Shown in pieces: positions 48,831-61,000 of a DNA stretch of 64,000 bases. The notes beneath the pieces were generated by a model. That model ran no database searches. It was not told the origin of the DNA and was given only the letters and a program-made list of their open reading frames with translations. The DNA is taken from contig JANVCC010000030.1 in assembly GCA_025345505.1 (NCBI GenBank), forward strand, positions 3,770,123 to 3,834,122, written 5' to 3'. Source of the stretch: Todiramphus chloris collaris (Eukaryota > Chordata > Aves > Coraciiformes > Alcedinidae). The translations under genes and the position numbers were made by a program. The stretch's first letter is position 1. Each line of letters opens with the position of its first letter.

Positions 48831-48836
48831 AATAAA
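48831..48836 (+). terminator. Candidate proximal poly(A) signal
   Basis: AATAAA sits in the local context TTTTTGAATAAATAATAAC, about 1.46 kb after the SLC7A14 stop. It may give a short-3'-UTR isoform. Confidence 0.4.
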
Positions 48837-50970
48837 TAATAACTAAGGACACACCCCATCAGACGGCAACACCCATCCTCCACCCAGCTCCCTGAGGCTG
48901 TGGCTGGATCCATCCCTGGGGCTCCCCTGGTGCCACCCAGACCAACCCCCAGTGCCAGCGGCTGCTGCTGGCATCCCAGGGGACAATTTAGCATCACTGG
49001 GGGCACAAGGCAGGATTTCCAACACGTGATGCTGAGAACCATTAACACTTAGGTTCACTGGATGAAGCTCGGTCCCCTGAAACACAGCACAGAGCTTGCC
49101 TGGAACCCTCTGCGAGCACGTGGGCTGCTGGGTGCAAAGGCTGTCCAGACCCACACCCATCACCATCATCCCCAGGACTCAAGGGCTCTGCCTATGGCTG
49201 CAGAAGCTTCCCTGAAGCTCCCATCCTGAACAGTGACAGACTACAGTCCTTTTCCCAGTGGAGAAGAGCACTCAGTTCTGCAGATCTTAACCCAGAGCAC
49301 CCTGGGCAAGCCAAAGGAAGTTTGACCCTGTGCAAGGGCTTTGGGATGGCAACAAGGGGTTGGTAAAAGGACCTGTAAGCTTCACTCTGGCATCCCATCC
49401 TGCTGCCCACCCCTACCCCACGTCTAGAAGCAGAAACCCCGCGTGTATCCCAACACAAAGCTGCTTGCAATGTGTGCACTGCTCACGTGCCAGCTCGGGA
49501 AACCTTTCCGGCAGTGCCGAGGAAAAGTCACCCCTCACTCACGCTTGGCTGCTCTCATCCTTGATGCCTTAGAAGTACCCAAGAGAAATGGCACCTTGCA
49601 GGTCTGGCTTTACATTTTCAGGGAGAAAGATTGATGCTATTTTCCTACCAGCTCTTGTACTATACCTATATCATATCTGAGGTAGTCGTCTTTGTCCTGC
49701 TTCCGCATGGTATTTAGGCATCTGCCAGACCACAAGCTCATGCCCAAGTACCCTGTTGAATCAAAGCCTGTTATTTCCTTTGCAGCCTTAATCTCTCGTT
49801 ACAGAGCAGTTACCAGTACCGGTGTCTGTCGTCACGTCCGCTCTAGGTATGCTGTATAATTTGATGAGGGCTTGATCCCTTGCTCTTTGGTGTCTGTAGG
49901 AACCTCTTGTTGGATCCATTCATTGAGTGAAGCCCTTCAACTGCTCTTGTTCCAGTTCACCCATCTTCCTTCCCATTCTCGGGGAGGCACTGGGGCAGGA
50001 CAGCTGCACCACGTCCCCAGAACTGCCAGGAAACAGCATTTGATGCCATGGCGCCATCTGATGCAGATGGGCTGCCATCAGCCCTTGCCGTGTCAGGGGG
50101 TGGGAGCCCATCCTCCTCCCGGACTCACCACATCCCACCTAATAGAGGTGCATAAGGAGAAGGTGACCGAGTCACAAGTTGGGTCTTGCTTGGGCTTGCC
50201 TGTGTCTGGCCCCCAGGGAGGCTGTTTTGCAGTGGGGTCCCCCCACCCTGCTCCAGGCAGCAGGGCCTGGGGAGCACATGAGTCCAGCCTTCAGTTGGGA
50301 GCTCGCGTGTTGTCCCTTGTAGCAGGTGGTGGGGTCTTCAATGGGCACAAGCAAAAGCTGCTTCAGGCATGTCCATCACCTCTGGGTACCGCTGGCCCTG
50401 GGGGGTGGTTTTGGATGTTGGAAGGAGGTGTGAGCACTCATTTTGCTGAAACCCCAAAATCCAGGCTTTCCTTTGGGTGCCCTCGGGGAGGTTCTTGCCC
50501 CCTGACCCATCAGGGGGACACAGGCAGAGTGGTAACATCCCCCTCCCCCCACCGCTGAGAGGCACACAGCCCCTCCAGCCTGCCTGCCCTCCCCAAGGCA
50601 CGCACTGCGGGCCCCGGGGCACGATGCGGATGGAGCATAAATACCTCAGATCTTCCAGACCAACTCTGTAAGGTCTCAGTCCCTCCACAGATTCGCTCTG
50701 CACCACTCGGTGCAAGGCCCAGCACCCCGGCATCCTCCACGCGGCAGAGAAACCACCCCCCGAATGACATGGGATGTTGTAAATCCAGCTTGTAAATGAT
50801 CTTCAGTTTGTTTGGTCTATCTGATGTATATCTTGCTCTTTTTTTTGCAGATGGTACTTTCTGGTGTAATGATTCTCTGCAGTTCTGGTATGAAATTGGT
50901 GTATTTGTTTAAAAAAAGTTTGTTCTGTTAATTTTTTATTTATATGATTTTTTTTTGTGGTTTCTAAAAG

Positions 50971-50994
50971 CCCATTGGTGCATTGTACAATGGG
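50971..50994 (+). other. Potential stem-loop with nested 12-base palindrome in 3' UTR
   Basis: CCCATTG pairs with CAATGGG across ten bases. Within this, CATTGTACAATG (50981-50992) is itself a perfect palindrome. The two pairings are mutually exclusive, so RNA could switch between them. Confidence 0.5.
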
Positions 50995-51164
50995 ATCTTG
51001 TAGTGTGTCATGACAAAGAAAAGAAAAGAAAAAAAAAAGCAGATATGTTATGGAGTGATTCTTATTTTCAAATGATTGTGTTGTTGACAACTATACATAT
51101 AATATATATATTATCAAGATACTAAGAACAAAAAAATCTAAATTTACCAAAATCTGTATATTTT

Positions 51165-51170
51165 AATAAA
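51165..51170 (+). terminator. SLC7A14: Probable main SLC7A14 poly(A) signal
   Basis: AATAAA follows TGTATATTTT (a Pumilio-like TGTATAT element) and precedes CTTTATTGTGTGCC. A downstream GU-rich stretch at the right distance supports cleavage near 51185-51195. Further AATAAA copies at 51524-51529 and 51556-51561 could serve as alternatives. Confidence 0.6.
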
Positions 51171-51190
51171 TGCATAAAGCTTTATTGTGT

Positions 51191-53845
51191 GCCTTTACAT
51201 TTAAAAATTAAACAGGAACTAATGGATTTTTAAAGAAAGACAGACAAATGTGTCTTAGTATCAGTTTCCATAGTAATGTAAACTTTTTAAATGAAAAACT
51301 AAACCAAAAGAATAATAATAATAATAAAAAATTCCCATATAAATTTTGTTAAGCCAATCAGTACCTGAAGGTCTGAGATTTTTGCAATGCTAAACTGAAG
51401 CTAGAGATGAACAAATCTTGCCTTAAGTGCTGCAAAATTTCCTTTGTAGAAGATCCATTTCAGTGGCCTGACTTTGGTATTTATATGCACTGTTGTGAAA
51501 AAAAAATGGTTATCAGTTTACACAATAAAAAGAAAAAACAAACAAACAAACAAAAAATAAAGTCAATGACAGGAGGTTGACTTCCCATCTGCTCGTGGTG
51601 CTGTCAGCACCCACCTTTCCTGGGGGTAGCTGGGGTGTCGTGGAACCATCAGCCCCTGAATGGGCACCGAGGTCGAGGGGAGGCAGGATTGCTCGTGGAG
51701 TCACAGCAGCCTCTCCCCTTTGGGGTGCTCAGGGTCACTGGTGTCCCCTCATGGGCTCTATCCTGTTATTCAGGGAACTGTGAGGGTGCCAGGCATGTTC
51801 TCCATGACATGAGTTTTAACTGGTCCTGGAGGAGCTGGCGAGAGCTCCACTGGTGCATCAGGGCCCAGCACCTCCAAGCCAGGGTGACCACTGCAGCTCA
51901 CACCCACCCTTCTATGGCTGGTATTAGGCACAGCCTGGAGCAGTTTTTCCATTCAGGTGAAATATATTTGATTCCATTTTGAGGCTTTGGGTCAGAGGCA
52001 AAGCATCAAAAGCCTTCAAGAGCCAACGGCACCATGGCCAACCCAGCCTAGGAAAACCCACACAGGAGAGTGGGGTGTTTTGGGAGAGTGCAAAGCAGGT
52101 ATTTCAGCTTTGATAGTTTAAAAGCTCAAAAAGTTTAATGTTCTTTGTGCTTCCCCCAAACACATATCCTGTCCCATTCTTGGCACTATCTCCTCATGCC
52201 CCATGGTTGCAAGATGTCCATTTTCCCTGAAACTGCTCCCAGGTTGTTTTGCTTTTTTTCGATTTTTGGATTTTTCCCCTTCTTCTTTTCTCCAAGCAGC
52301 TTTCCCAGGGCCTTTTAGTGGTTGGACTTGGGATTGCCCATTGATTACCTGTAACCATGGGCAGGGCAAGCTGAGCCCCAGCCCCAGCCCGTGCTGAGAA
52401 TCCCCAGCCCCACATGCCCAAAGATGTCAAGTTGCAATCCAACGGCATGGGCAGGAAAAAAACATTAAGCACTGCCTGGAAGTGCTTGTTCCTCATTGGG
52501 TTGTGCACCACTGCCGTGGCCCCTCCACCAGCACCACGACACCTCACCAAACTCTGCCCTGAAGCATCTCAGACAGGCTTTTGCTCTGTATTGCCCTCCC
52601 ACTTTGCTTCAGGGCCGTTTTCAGGGCAGCGTTCCAGCAGCTTCTGCTCCGAGGTCTCCCCCGCTGCCGCCAGCCCCGGGGTTAACGGGCAGAGGCAGCT
52701 CACAATGCCCAGTGCCCGGGGCAGCCTGCACAAGCTGGCACGTCTCTGCGCCACCCCTTCACCCGTGGCACCCGCGCATCAATGGCAGCACTTACAGCGT
52801 CGCTCCAGCGCACACAACAACTGCCTGTGCCCTGCCCGTGATGTAATGGGCACAAGTGTCCCGCCGATGGCCCCACGCTGCTGCCCACCACGGGCGCGTT
52901 GTCGGGGATGGCAGCCGTGCAAAGCTCACCCGGCAGAGTGAGCACATGCTGGGGCTACTCGGGTGTGCGGGCAGAGGGCTGCTGTGGAGCACAGCCACCC
53001 TCCCTTGGGCCCTTTGGAATGCTCTGGCCTCACTTCCCACACAGGGGAGGTGATGCTCATGGCTGCGTCACCCCGTTCGGATTCTCCAGCTGAAGTAGAC
53101 CAGGATGAAAGGACAGTCCCTAATCCACTGAGGCTGAACTAGCAGCCTTCTTTTCTAATTCTTCTCCGTCACCCCAAACAACGTGGCCAGCCCTCTCTTC
53201 TGCTTGCTCATTCCCCTCTCCCCCTACACACAAGGCCTGGGCTCTCCCCCTTGTCCCTGCCTGAACAGCAGCTATTCCTCTTCCCCTGCTCCTGAAGCCT
53301 GGTTTACACAATTTATTTGAACTCAGTTAACATCTCTGGGAACAGATGGGATTGTGTATCGATGTAATTAAATTGCTACAGCCTCTGGAAAGGACAGAGT
53401 TAGATCTTGATCTTACATGGTATTAATCAGAGTGATGACCCCAGATCAGATTCTTATTTCAGCTGAGAACACTTCCAGCAACATGATTCTCAACTCCCGC
53501 GTGCCCGAGCAGTGCTGGTGGTGTATTTCCACCCCCTCCGTAGGTTTCTAAGTCTCCCCAGTGTGGAGTGCCCCGAGCTGGTACCACGGGTGCAGGCTGC
53601 TATCAGGAACATTGAAAGAATGAATGGATAAGACGACGGCCAATACCATGCAGGAAGATTACTCATATTTTAAATATTCCCCAACAAAACAAATTAGCCC
53701 ACTTAATTCCACAGCAGAGTAGAATCTCTCATCCTGCTATAAAAAAAATAAAGTCTTCAAAATCATTAGGAAGGCCCTGTCATGGAAAAGATAGCTACGG
53801 AAACACACAGAAAGGAAGGAAGAAGAACAGAAAAATAAGCTGGTG
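51191..53845. other. Gap between convergent SLC7A14 and CLDN11 3' ends
   Basis: About 2.65 kb. The first 370 bases are AT-rich and may still be 3' UTR if the distal AATAAA at 51524 is used. The middle (about 52360-53100) is GC-rich with scattered CpG. No gene, RNA or repeat family was recognised; open frames of up to 175 codons there overlap on both strands and have low-complexity composition. Confidence 0.6.
51310..51330 (+). repeat. (AAT)n microsatellite
   Basis: Short AATAATAATAATAATAA tract just beyond the probable SLC7A14 poly(A) site. Confidence 0.85.
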
Positions 53846-54808
53846 GTTGCAGGTACTCTGTTATTTATTGTACAGTATTTCACTGAAAGTACAAAGGCAT
53901 CATCAGTACTCACCAGAATTGTGTTGTAATGGGTACATTATACTGAGTGTTAAAACGTGCTACTTTAAAGACTCAAGGCAGAACACAAATTTAAAGGAAG
54001 AAAGCAAGAGGTTTTAAAAAAAAAAAAAAAAAAGTAAAAATCCATTTTTAGTAACTGATCTGTACAAAGGAAAAAAGAAACCAAACCAGAGTGCGGGGAT
54101 TAGAGCCCCCAGAGTCATTTAAAACTCTATAAAAAGGCACTATTATCTACCATGTAATGAAGACCTTTGGGTTCTGTTTCCTTCATACTGATGACTTGGG
54201 GGGGTGAGGGAAATACTGTTACTAAAATGACCAAACTCATACAAAAGTATTTACAGAGAAAGGCAGAAAAACATTCCCCTGTTCTTGTTCTGAAAGAGAA
54301 ACATTTGCCCGGCTGGAGAGCGCAGCCTTCCTCCCTACCCTCTCGCCCCAACCGTGCCAGACTGGTGACCTTGAACGGGGGAAAGCAAATAGTGACGTGG
54401 TGGGAGAAGCTGACAGAGTCCTTCTAACAATGGGAAAGTGTCTCTCTCATTTCTGTTGTATTGCTTTAAGCTCTCCTAGAATCAGGGGAGCCAGAAAATA
54501 AAATAAAACCATAAAACCCACATGATGACCCCCAACCATCTGAGTCCTCCTGGCTGCAAGAAGATGGGGCAGGTGACCAGGACAAAATGGGGAGGACCAA
54601 GAGGTAGGGCTGGCTGGAGCTTTCTTTCTAGAGAAGAGGGGGAACAGATGGGGAGAATAACACTTCAAAACTACCAGACATTTGTGCTGCTTTTCTAAAT
54701 CTTCCCCTGGGAGCCTGACAGCAGCGTGCGTCAGTAGAAGCAAACCCAGGGCACACAAACCCACCAGCCAAAGCATCCGATGGCAGCCGTGGGACGTCCC
54801 CAGGACGC
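53846..54808 (-). other. CLDN11: CLDN11 3' UTR (probable)
   Basis: On the minus strand, AT-rich noncoding sequence follows the CLDN11 stop codon for about 950 bases, up to an AATAAA at 53864-53869. It contains an A/T homopolymer near 54014-54033. The right end is set by the stop at 54809-54811; the left end is estimated from the poly(A) signal. Confidence 0.65.
53864..53869 (-). terminator. CLDN11: Candidate CLDN11 poly(A) signal
   Basis: On the minus strand the sequence reads CTGTACAATAAATAACAG, a canonical AATAAA about 0.94 kb past the stop codon. It is the first well-formed hexamer at the end of the AT-rich stretch. Confidence 0.55.
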
Positions 54809-55041
54809 TTACACGTGAGCGCTCTTTGCGTGGGTAGGGGAGCTGGATCCCGAGGCGTAGTAGAAGCGGTTTTCACCGAATGTCTGGGCATCTCCCGAGC
54901 AGCAGACGATGATGCAGCCGCCGAAGAGGCAGAGGGCAGAGCCGATCCAGCCAGTGTACAGGGAGTAGCCGAAGCTCATAATGGTGGTCTCGCGGTGGGC
55001 GCAGACAGGAAACCAGATCGTTGCAACAACACCGCACATGG
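54809..55041 (-). CDS. CLDN11: CLDN11 exon 3 (end of codon 131 to residue 207 and stop)
   Basis: Read leftward, the exon opens after a CTCTCCCCAG acceptor at 55042 and ends with TAA at 54809-54811, giving 233 bases. It encodes the end of TM3 (VVATIW), the second extracellular loop (FPVCAHRETTIMSFGYSLYT), TM4 (about 161-178, GWIGSALCLFGGCIIVCC) and a cytosolic tail with FGENRFYY and SSSPTHAKSAHV. The last residues, ending in Val, form the PDZ-binding motif that claudins use to dock on ZO proteins. Confidence 0.97.
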
Positions 55042-58000
55042 CTGGGGAGAGAGGGAAAGGAAAGGTGACTGCGGCACCCGACCCACCGCGGGGACACAAA
55101 GCACGCCAGAGGGGAGGGAAGGCTCCGCAGGACGGGGGACAGAGGGGAAGCCCATCCCTCCTCCCTTGCAGGGCCACAGTGGGACCCAGGAGCATCAGAG
55201 CTTGGTCTAAGAGATCTCCGAGCAGGAGGCGGCATGGGAGCCTTGTAGGCACAGGGACCGAGAGAGAAGAGCCACCTCTCTCTCAGGCACCAACAAACAA
55301 GAAGAAAAAACAACTGCTGCTTGACACAATCCGATATATTTATTACAAGGGAAACAGATTTGTTCCCTTGAAATATCTTTAAGGGGGAAGAATAAAAGTC
55401 ATCCCTGAACTTACTGCTCTGGAGAGCTGCAGAATTGGGAAGAGAACAGATACTAAGCAAGACCACGAAAGCCATATGCACTGGCGAGACAGTAAAATCA
55501 GTGGCCTGGAGTAAACTGGTTTAAATCACTGTTTCTGCATGAAGTTGCGTGCTATGTCCTCAGCCCATGTCAATCGGTGTCGGTGCAGTTGCTCTCCTGA
55601 ATGGTCACATACACACGAAGAAAATACCTCAGCACTTAGCAAGGCAGAGTAGGGCTTATGAAATACAAGCAGAATGGGCAGGGACAAACTAATCAGTGGC
55701 ACAGCATTGTTGGGATTTATTTATGGAAAAGGAAATGTCTCACAACTCTGGAAAGCAGATTTCACTTCCCCATGGAAATTTTCTCTGTATCACATGATGT
55801 GGAAAAACCCAGCAAGGCTCTTCCAGAATCCTATTGAATTGAACAGAAATGGGACCTGAAGGGTCTGCAGAATCACAGAATGGTTTGGGTGGGAAGGGAC
55901 CTTTAAAGAGCATCTAGTCCCGCCCCACTGCCATGGACAGAGGCATCTTCAACTACAGCAGTTTGCTCAGAGCCCCCTCCAACCTGACCTTGAAGGGAAA
56001 ACATCCTTCTACCTAGAGCCTACAGCAGGTCAAAAAATGACTGCAGACTTCCAATGTTGCTCCAAATGTCATAGGTTTTTTTCCCCAAAAAGGAGGCAGG
56101 CTGCCACAGGGGTGCTGTGAGCATCCCTGCTAGGCTGGTGACGTGTGAAGGAGATACCCTCAGGAGAGTTAAGCGGATTGAAAGTCATCTCTTTGCAAGC
56201 AGCCAGGCAGGGACCTTCTGCATGCAGCACACACAGGGTTTGCTCCAAGCAGGGAGAAAACACACACCTCGCGTTCTCCTTGTGCTACACAAGGTCACGC
56301 TCGCTACCCTCGCTAAGGCTCCTACCTCCATCCTGCAAGATGGTCCCCGCATGCACCGAGGACAACAGGAGTTGATGGTGTTAATCACCTCACAGGAGCA
56401 GGTCCTAAAACAATACTCCTTTATGGCCTGTACATCTGAGAAGAATTAATCTGTCAATATTTACTTGCCTCTGGGACAAGCTGTGCATGGCTCCATCCTT
56501 GTGGCTATCAGAGAATCAGAGCAAAACAATAACAGCACCATGGCAGCCTTACAGATTTCCACCAACAGCGCTAAAAGGTATCTGGAGGCAGTGTCAAAAA
56601 GTTACGGTTGCAAGAGGAAGAAAAAAAGGGGATGAGATTAAAAATAAAATTGTTTAGTTAAAGCAGAGAACAAAACATAGCTCCTGGCCGGTCCAACAGA
56701 AAACCCATCCCCAATAGCTGCAGTTATTGTGAGAGAAAATATTTTCTTATGGAAAAGAGAAGAACATTTGAGGGATGCTAATAAAGCCAGTAATAATTTT
56801 GGGCCTCCTCAAAGCGAGGACCCTGTGGTTTTGGAAGGAATTTTTGGAGAAGGCAGGGAGGGGAGAACAGCATTTCTGCTGCGTGGGGATCTGTCCTGCA
56901 AACAGCTCATGAGCCTCTAATGCTTTAAAACAAAAATGGATCAGTTGGGAATCTGCAAAGCATTCTAATGGGCTGCCACAGAAAAGCTTCTTTGTTGTCC
57001 GAAAAGACACAATCATCTTTTCTTCTTCTGTTAGCAGTAAATATATATATATATTTATGTCCATAGACTATAAGAGCCTTATCTACCCAGACCCTCCCCC
57101 ACAACTGAAGAAAACACTTGCACTGGGGTGAGAAGAGCTCTCAGGGATGCTGACACAATGGCTTCTCTTGTGCATGTGGCTCAACTACATGTAAAACCAC
57201 CTTATTTTAATGCTGACAATACTAGAAAGCCGTGAAGCACAAGCCAAGGACTTTGCATGGGTTAGTTTGACCTCTCTGTCTTCAGAGGCTACCAGCTGCC
57301 GTCAGTCACCAGTGACCCCGTTGCTCAGCAAGAGGAACGCCCTGAGACAGGACTGGATTTCATCGCTCTGCATAGATTAGATTGGGTTGTAAATCCTCCA
57401 CAAAGATGTGAAAAGGACAGCCTGTGATTGCAATATTTCTCAGTGAACTCGAATTTTGGTCTAGCTGTATGACAGAGAAAGACTGGAAAAAAAGCTGACT
57501 TGCCAAGAAACCCAAAGGGATTGAAAATGGCATTTTAGGACAAGTTTCAAGTACTAAAATAGCTGCCTACAAGGAAGAACTCTTCGAATAGCAACTATTA
57601 TCCCTTTTCTGCTCTGCTGAGAGACTCTTTGCCTGTCCCTAAATATGAATGTCTTCAGATAGTAGAGCTTCTGGTAGTCAATACAGTCTAGCAGAAAAAT
57701 AAGCAAAAGCCTGCAAACAGAAGGAATATTTCCTATTAGACCAACTACGTTATCTAGAAAAACAGGCATGTTTTGGGGCACCCATATACTGGAAATTTTG
57801 CCTGCTTGTTGCAGCTAGAGTAGGCAGTCCTGCAAAAGTCATCTCAGTAATACTCAGGGTGGGTGTCCTTGCTCCATCAGATACCTGTAATTCCACAGGA
57901 ATATATGCCAGGATCCCTGCATTGCTAAATCCTTTTTCACTACAGACTTGCAGTAGCTCAGTCTGTTGAGCTGAAATTCATTACAGGCATAATTTAATTC

Positions 58001-61000
58001 TGCATTATTCTACATATTCTACATTAACAGGCATAATTTAATTGGATGGAAGTACAAGCAGACAAGAAGCACAGAAGGTGCTTGGGAAGGTGGGGGAGAA
58101 TAGTGCAGAATTACTCTAACTCAAGGGACAGTGAGTCCCTGCCAAATTCCTTACCAGTAAGTTAAAAGCTTTCTGCAGAGGAAAGAATACTTTTCTTTCA
58201 CAGCTAAATTTAACTATTCTGAGTTGCTGACAGTCATACAGATTTGTCTTTCAAAGCGTTTGGTTGAAGTAATGGATAGCCATGATTATTTTTATTCTAT
58301 GTTCAAGGCAATCTTTTTATCTTGCTATCTATGGTTCTACAAGTAAATTTCATGCAGTGTCCAGAAAAAAACTTATTACTATCCTTCATTTATTATATAA
58401 TATCTAATATGGTCATTTTTCAGTAGTAATTCTCAGTAACTGATGTATTTTTCATCTGTGTTTTCCAGTGTCTCAGGTCCCTCACCTCCATTAGGAAAAT
58501 GCTCCCGTGGTTACCAGCACGGGGTCCCCCGAATTAGCAGCAACAACACCGGATGGGCCAGGGTTTTTCCATCAACACTAACGTATGAAATATTTTCATA
58601 CTGCCTCAGAGTACAGCTCTGCTGAGGGTTGTTTTCGGCAATAAATCAGTTCTCTCAGCCAGGTAGGAGCAAGGAAAGACATAGAAATATCAGCAGGAAG
58701 GATAAAAGGGTGTGTGCACAGGTTACACTGAAAACTCAATGGAATTTTTGAGTCCATTGTTTTCCTGGCAAGTTTGCAACTTCCCCCCCCCCCCCCTTTT
58801 TTTTTTATCTCCACACTGTTTCAAACCCTGTTTTCCTTTTTAACAAATTTCACTGACAAACTGCCATCCCTTCCCCGAGCAACAAGTGAAGGTTGCCCTC
58901 TGAACACATCTCTGTTTCTGCACTAGAGAGTGTTTCAGGGGTTGTTTCCTTTTAACCAGAGCTTTGGAAGTTGGCCTCCACTTAGAGAAAAAGTCTGGAG
59001 CCTCTGAGGTTGGGGAAAACCATGAACTAGAGTTCAGCAGCCAGAGGGTAAAAAAGAACAGTCCAGGGCATATTACTTCTAGAATATAATGAATTTTGAG
59101 CCAGTGTTATGACTTTCAAGACCTGATTCATGCTTATTAAATGCTCTGGAGTGGTACCACCTCATTTTGCAAATAACAGATCATTAATCAGCTTAAATAA
59201 TGTCGAAGTCCCAAACTCTGCACATTATTCTCCTTCCAAAGGGACTGTCCTGCTGATCAGCCTGGAAAAATCTGAGCTTTAGTAAAAGAAGTGTGAGTTG
59301 GTTTGTTTGGTTGTTTGGGGTTTTTTTAAATAAAAAAAAACTTAACAGCTTATTTATTCCTCATCTGTGATCTAACAAATACAGCATTATTGCAATTGTG
59401 ACTAAAACATTACTGTAATCGTGATGAAAACATTGTGACCAGGCTGCTGTTCACAGCCCAGCTCGTTCAGGGCATCACCGACATGAGCAAACCATTTCAC
59501 CTCCAGTTACTTTAAAACTCACACAGGTAAAAATGAGTATGAAGGCCAAATTGGTCTGACCCAAAGACCGTTTGTCTGCCAATATCTGTGTATATACACA
59601 TTTTCATTCCTCACGGGATCTATTTAGTGAGAAAAACATGTTCTGAAGCTTAGGGAGCACCACAGCTCCTCTGCTTCATCCTCTTACATGCCTTCTCCTC
59701 CCTGGTGTCACACCACAGCAAGACCAGGGTGGGAGAGGGGCACGCTAAACGCTGCAAAATATGGGATTGCACTTATTCTAGTGCAGCATTCCCAGACACT
59801 CTCACGGGGATTTGTTTGCCGTGTGTGTGCTGGCACCGTAAACCTCCCACCCTCCAGGACTCTGGGGCAATTCTCTCACCCCCATGTCTGCAGCCATGCA
59901 AATGAGGTTGAACTATAGCACAGTTCTCCTCGACCAAACTGAAAACTTGCATTTGTTTTCCACAAAGTGCTGCTCTGCTGGGGACCCCCCATCCCAGGCA
60001 GGGGAAATCCAGCAGAGCAGACTCGTCCAGCACAAAAATTTCATTCACAGGCAGGAAAAAATTCCCCACTTTTACTTAGCCAAGCCCGAATAAAATATGT
60101 GACTCAAGGTTTCGCGATAGGGATGAAGGCCACATTCCAACCTCTCTCTAATGTGGCTGTTCACAATCGGCACATCCTAAGCAGAACCTATAACGCTGAT
60201 TTTAGGAATTCCAGCTGTGGCAATGTGCCCTTAAACCCCACAGGCACTGAAAGGGCCCCTTGGTCTTGGTCAACATAATGACCTGTACTATCTGCTTCTC
60301 GGCAAGGCACCAGAGGAGGGACTGCTTGTGAGGAAGGAGAGTCCAGAGGACAGCCCCTCCAAGCATGCAGCTATATCCAGTGCCCACTTGGAGAAAAATA
60401 AGGAGAAGAAGAAGAAAGAAGATGGGCATGATGTCAGCGGGGGCTGCCAGAGACTAGCAGAGCCACACAAAGAGGCCACTTTCCCTCACCCCTCCTCCTC
60501 TGCCACACAGACGGGTAAAAACAAGGCACCGCAGCCTGTTGTTGAGATGACGAGGCTTCAAGAACATGCAGGTGTTGCACTGAGGACAATGAGCTCCACA
60601 GTCTGTGCTGCACAAAACAATCTCCTTCACAGGCACTGGGGACAGGAAGAAATTCCCAGAGGAACTCAGAGGCCAAGGGCAAGGTGGGCCAGAGAGGGTT
60701 GGGAGGCACAGGGGACATGCCAGCCTTCTTCCCAAGTCCATGCCACTTCCTTGCTCCCTCCTCTGCTGTCCCTGTAGGACCAGCATCCCCTCAGCTGTGG
60801 GCTTCCTTCCAAAACACCTCAGCTTCCTTTGACCTGGCTGCATCTGCAATGCCAAGGGAAAATTTGGGGGCTCTCCATTCTCCTTAAGCAGCTCGGGACT
60901 TTAGACTCTTTTCCAAAGATAGCATTGTTTCCACAGGGAACAAGCAAAACCAGTGCCCGCAGGCAGATGCCCTCCCACAGACACAGGCAGTGGCTGTGTC

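Larger units (their letters stand above)
47373..51190 (+). other. SLC7A14: SLC7A14 3' UTR (probable), GC-rich then AT-rich
   Basis: Downstream of the stop, about 3.4 kb of GC-richer sequence passes at about 50770 into an AT-rich stretch typical of conserved 3' UTR ends. AATAAA occurs at 48831-48836 and 51165-51170. The latter is followed by a T/GT-rich segment (TTTATTGTGTGCC), which makes it the best cleavage signal. Long open frames here (for example 228 codons at 49872-50558) show no family resemblance and are chance. Confidence 0.6.

Noticed and set aside
49872-50558. A 228-codon open frame downstream of SLC7A14
   Set aside because: It lies in the GC-rich 3' UTR, has low-complexity Pro/Gly/Ser content and no recognisable domain.
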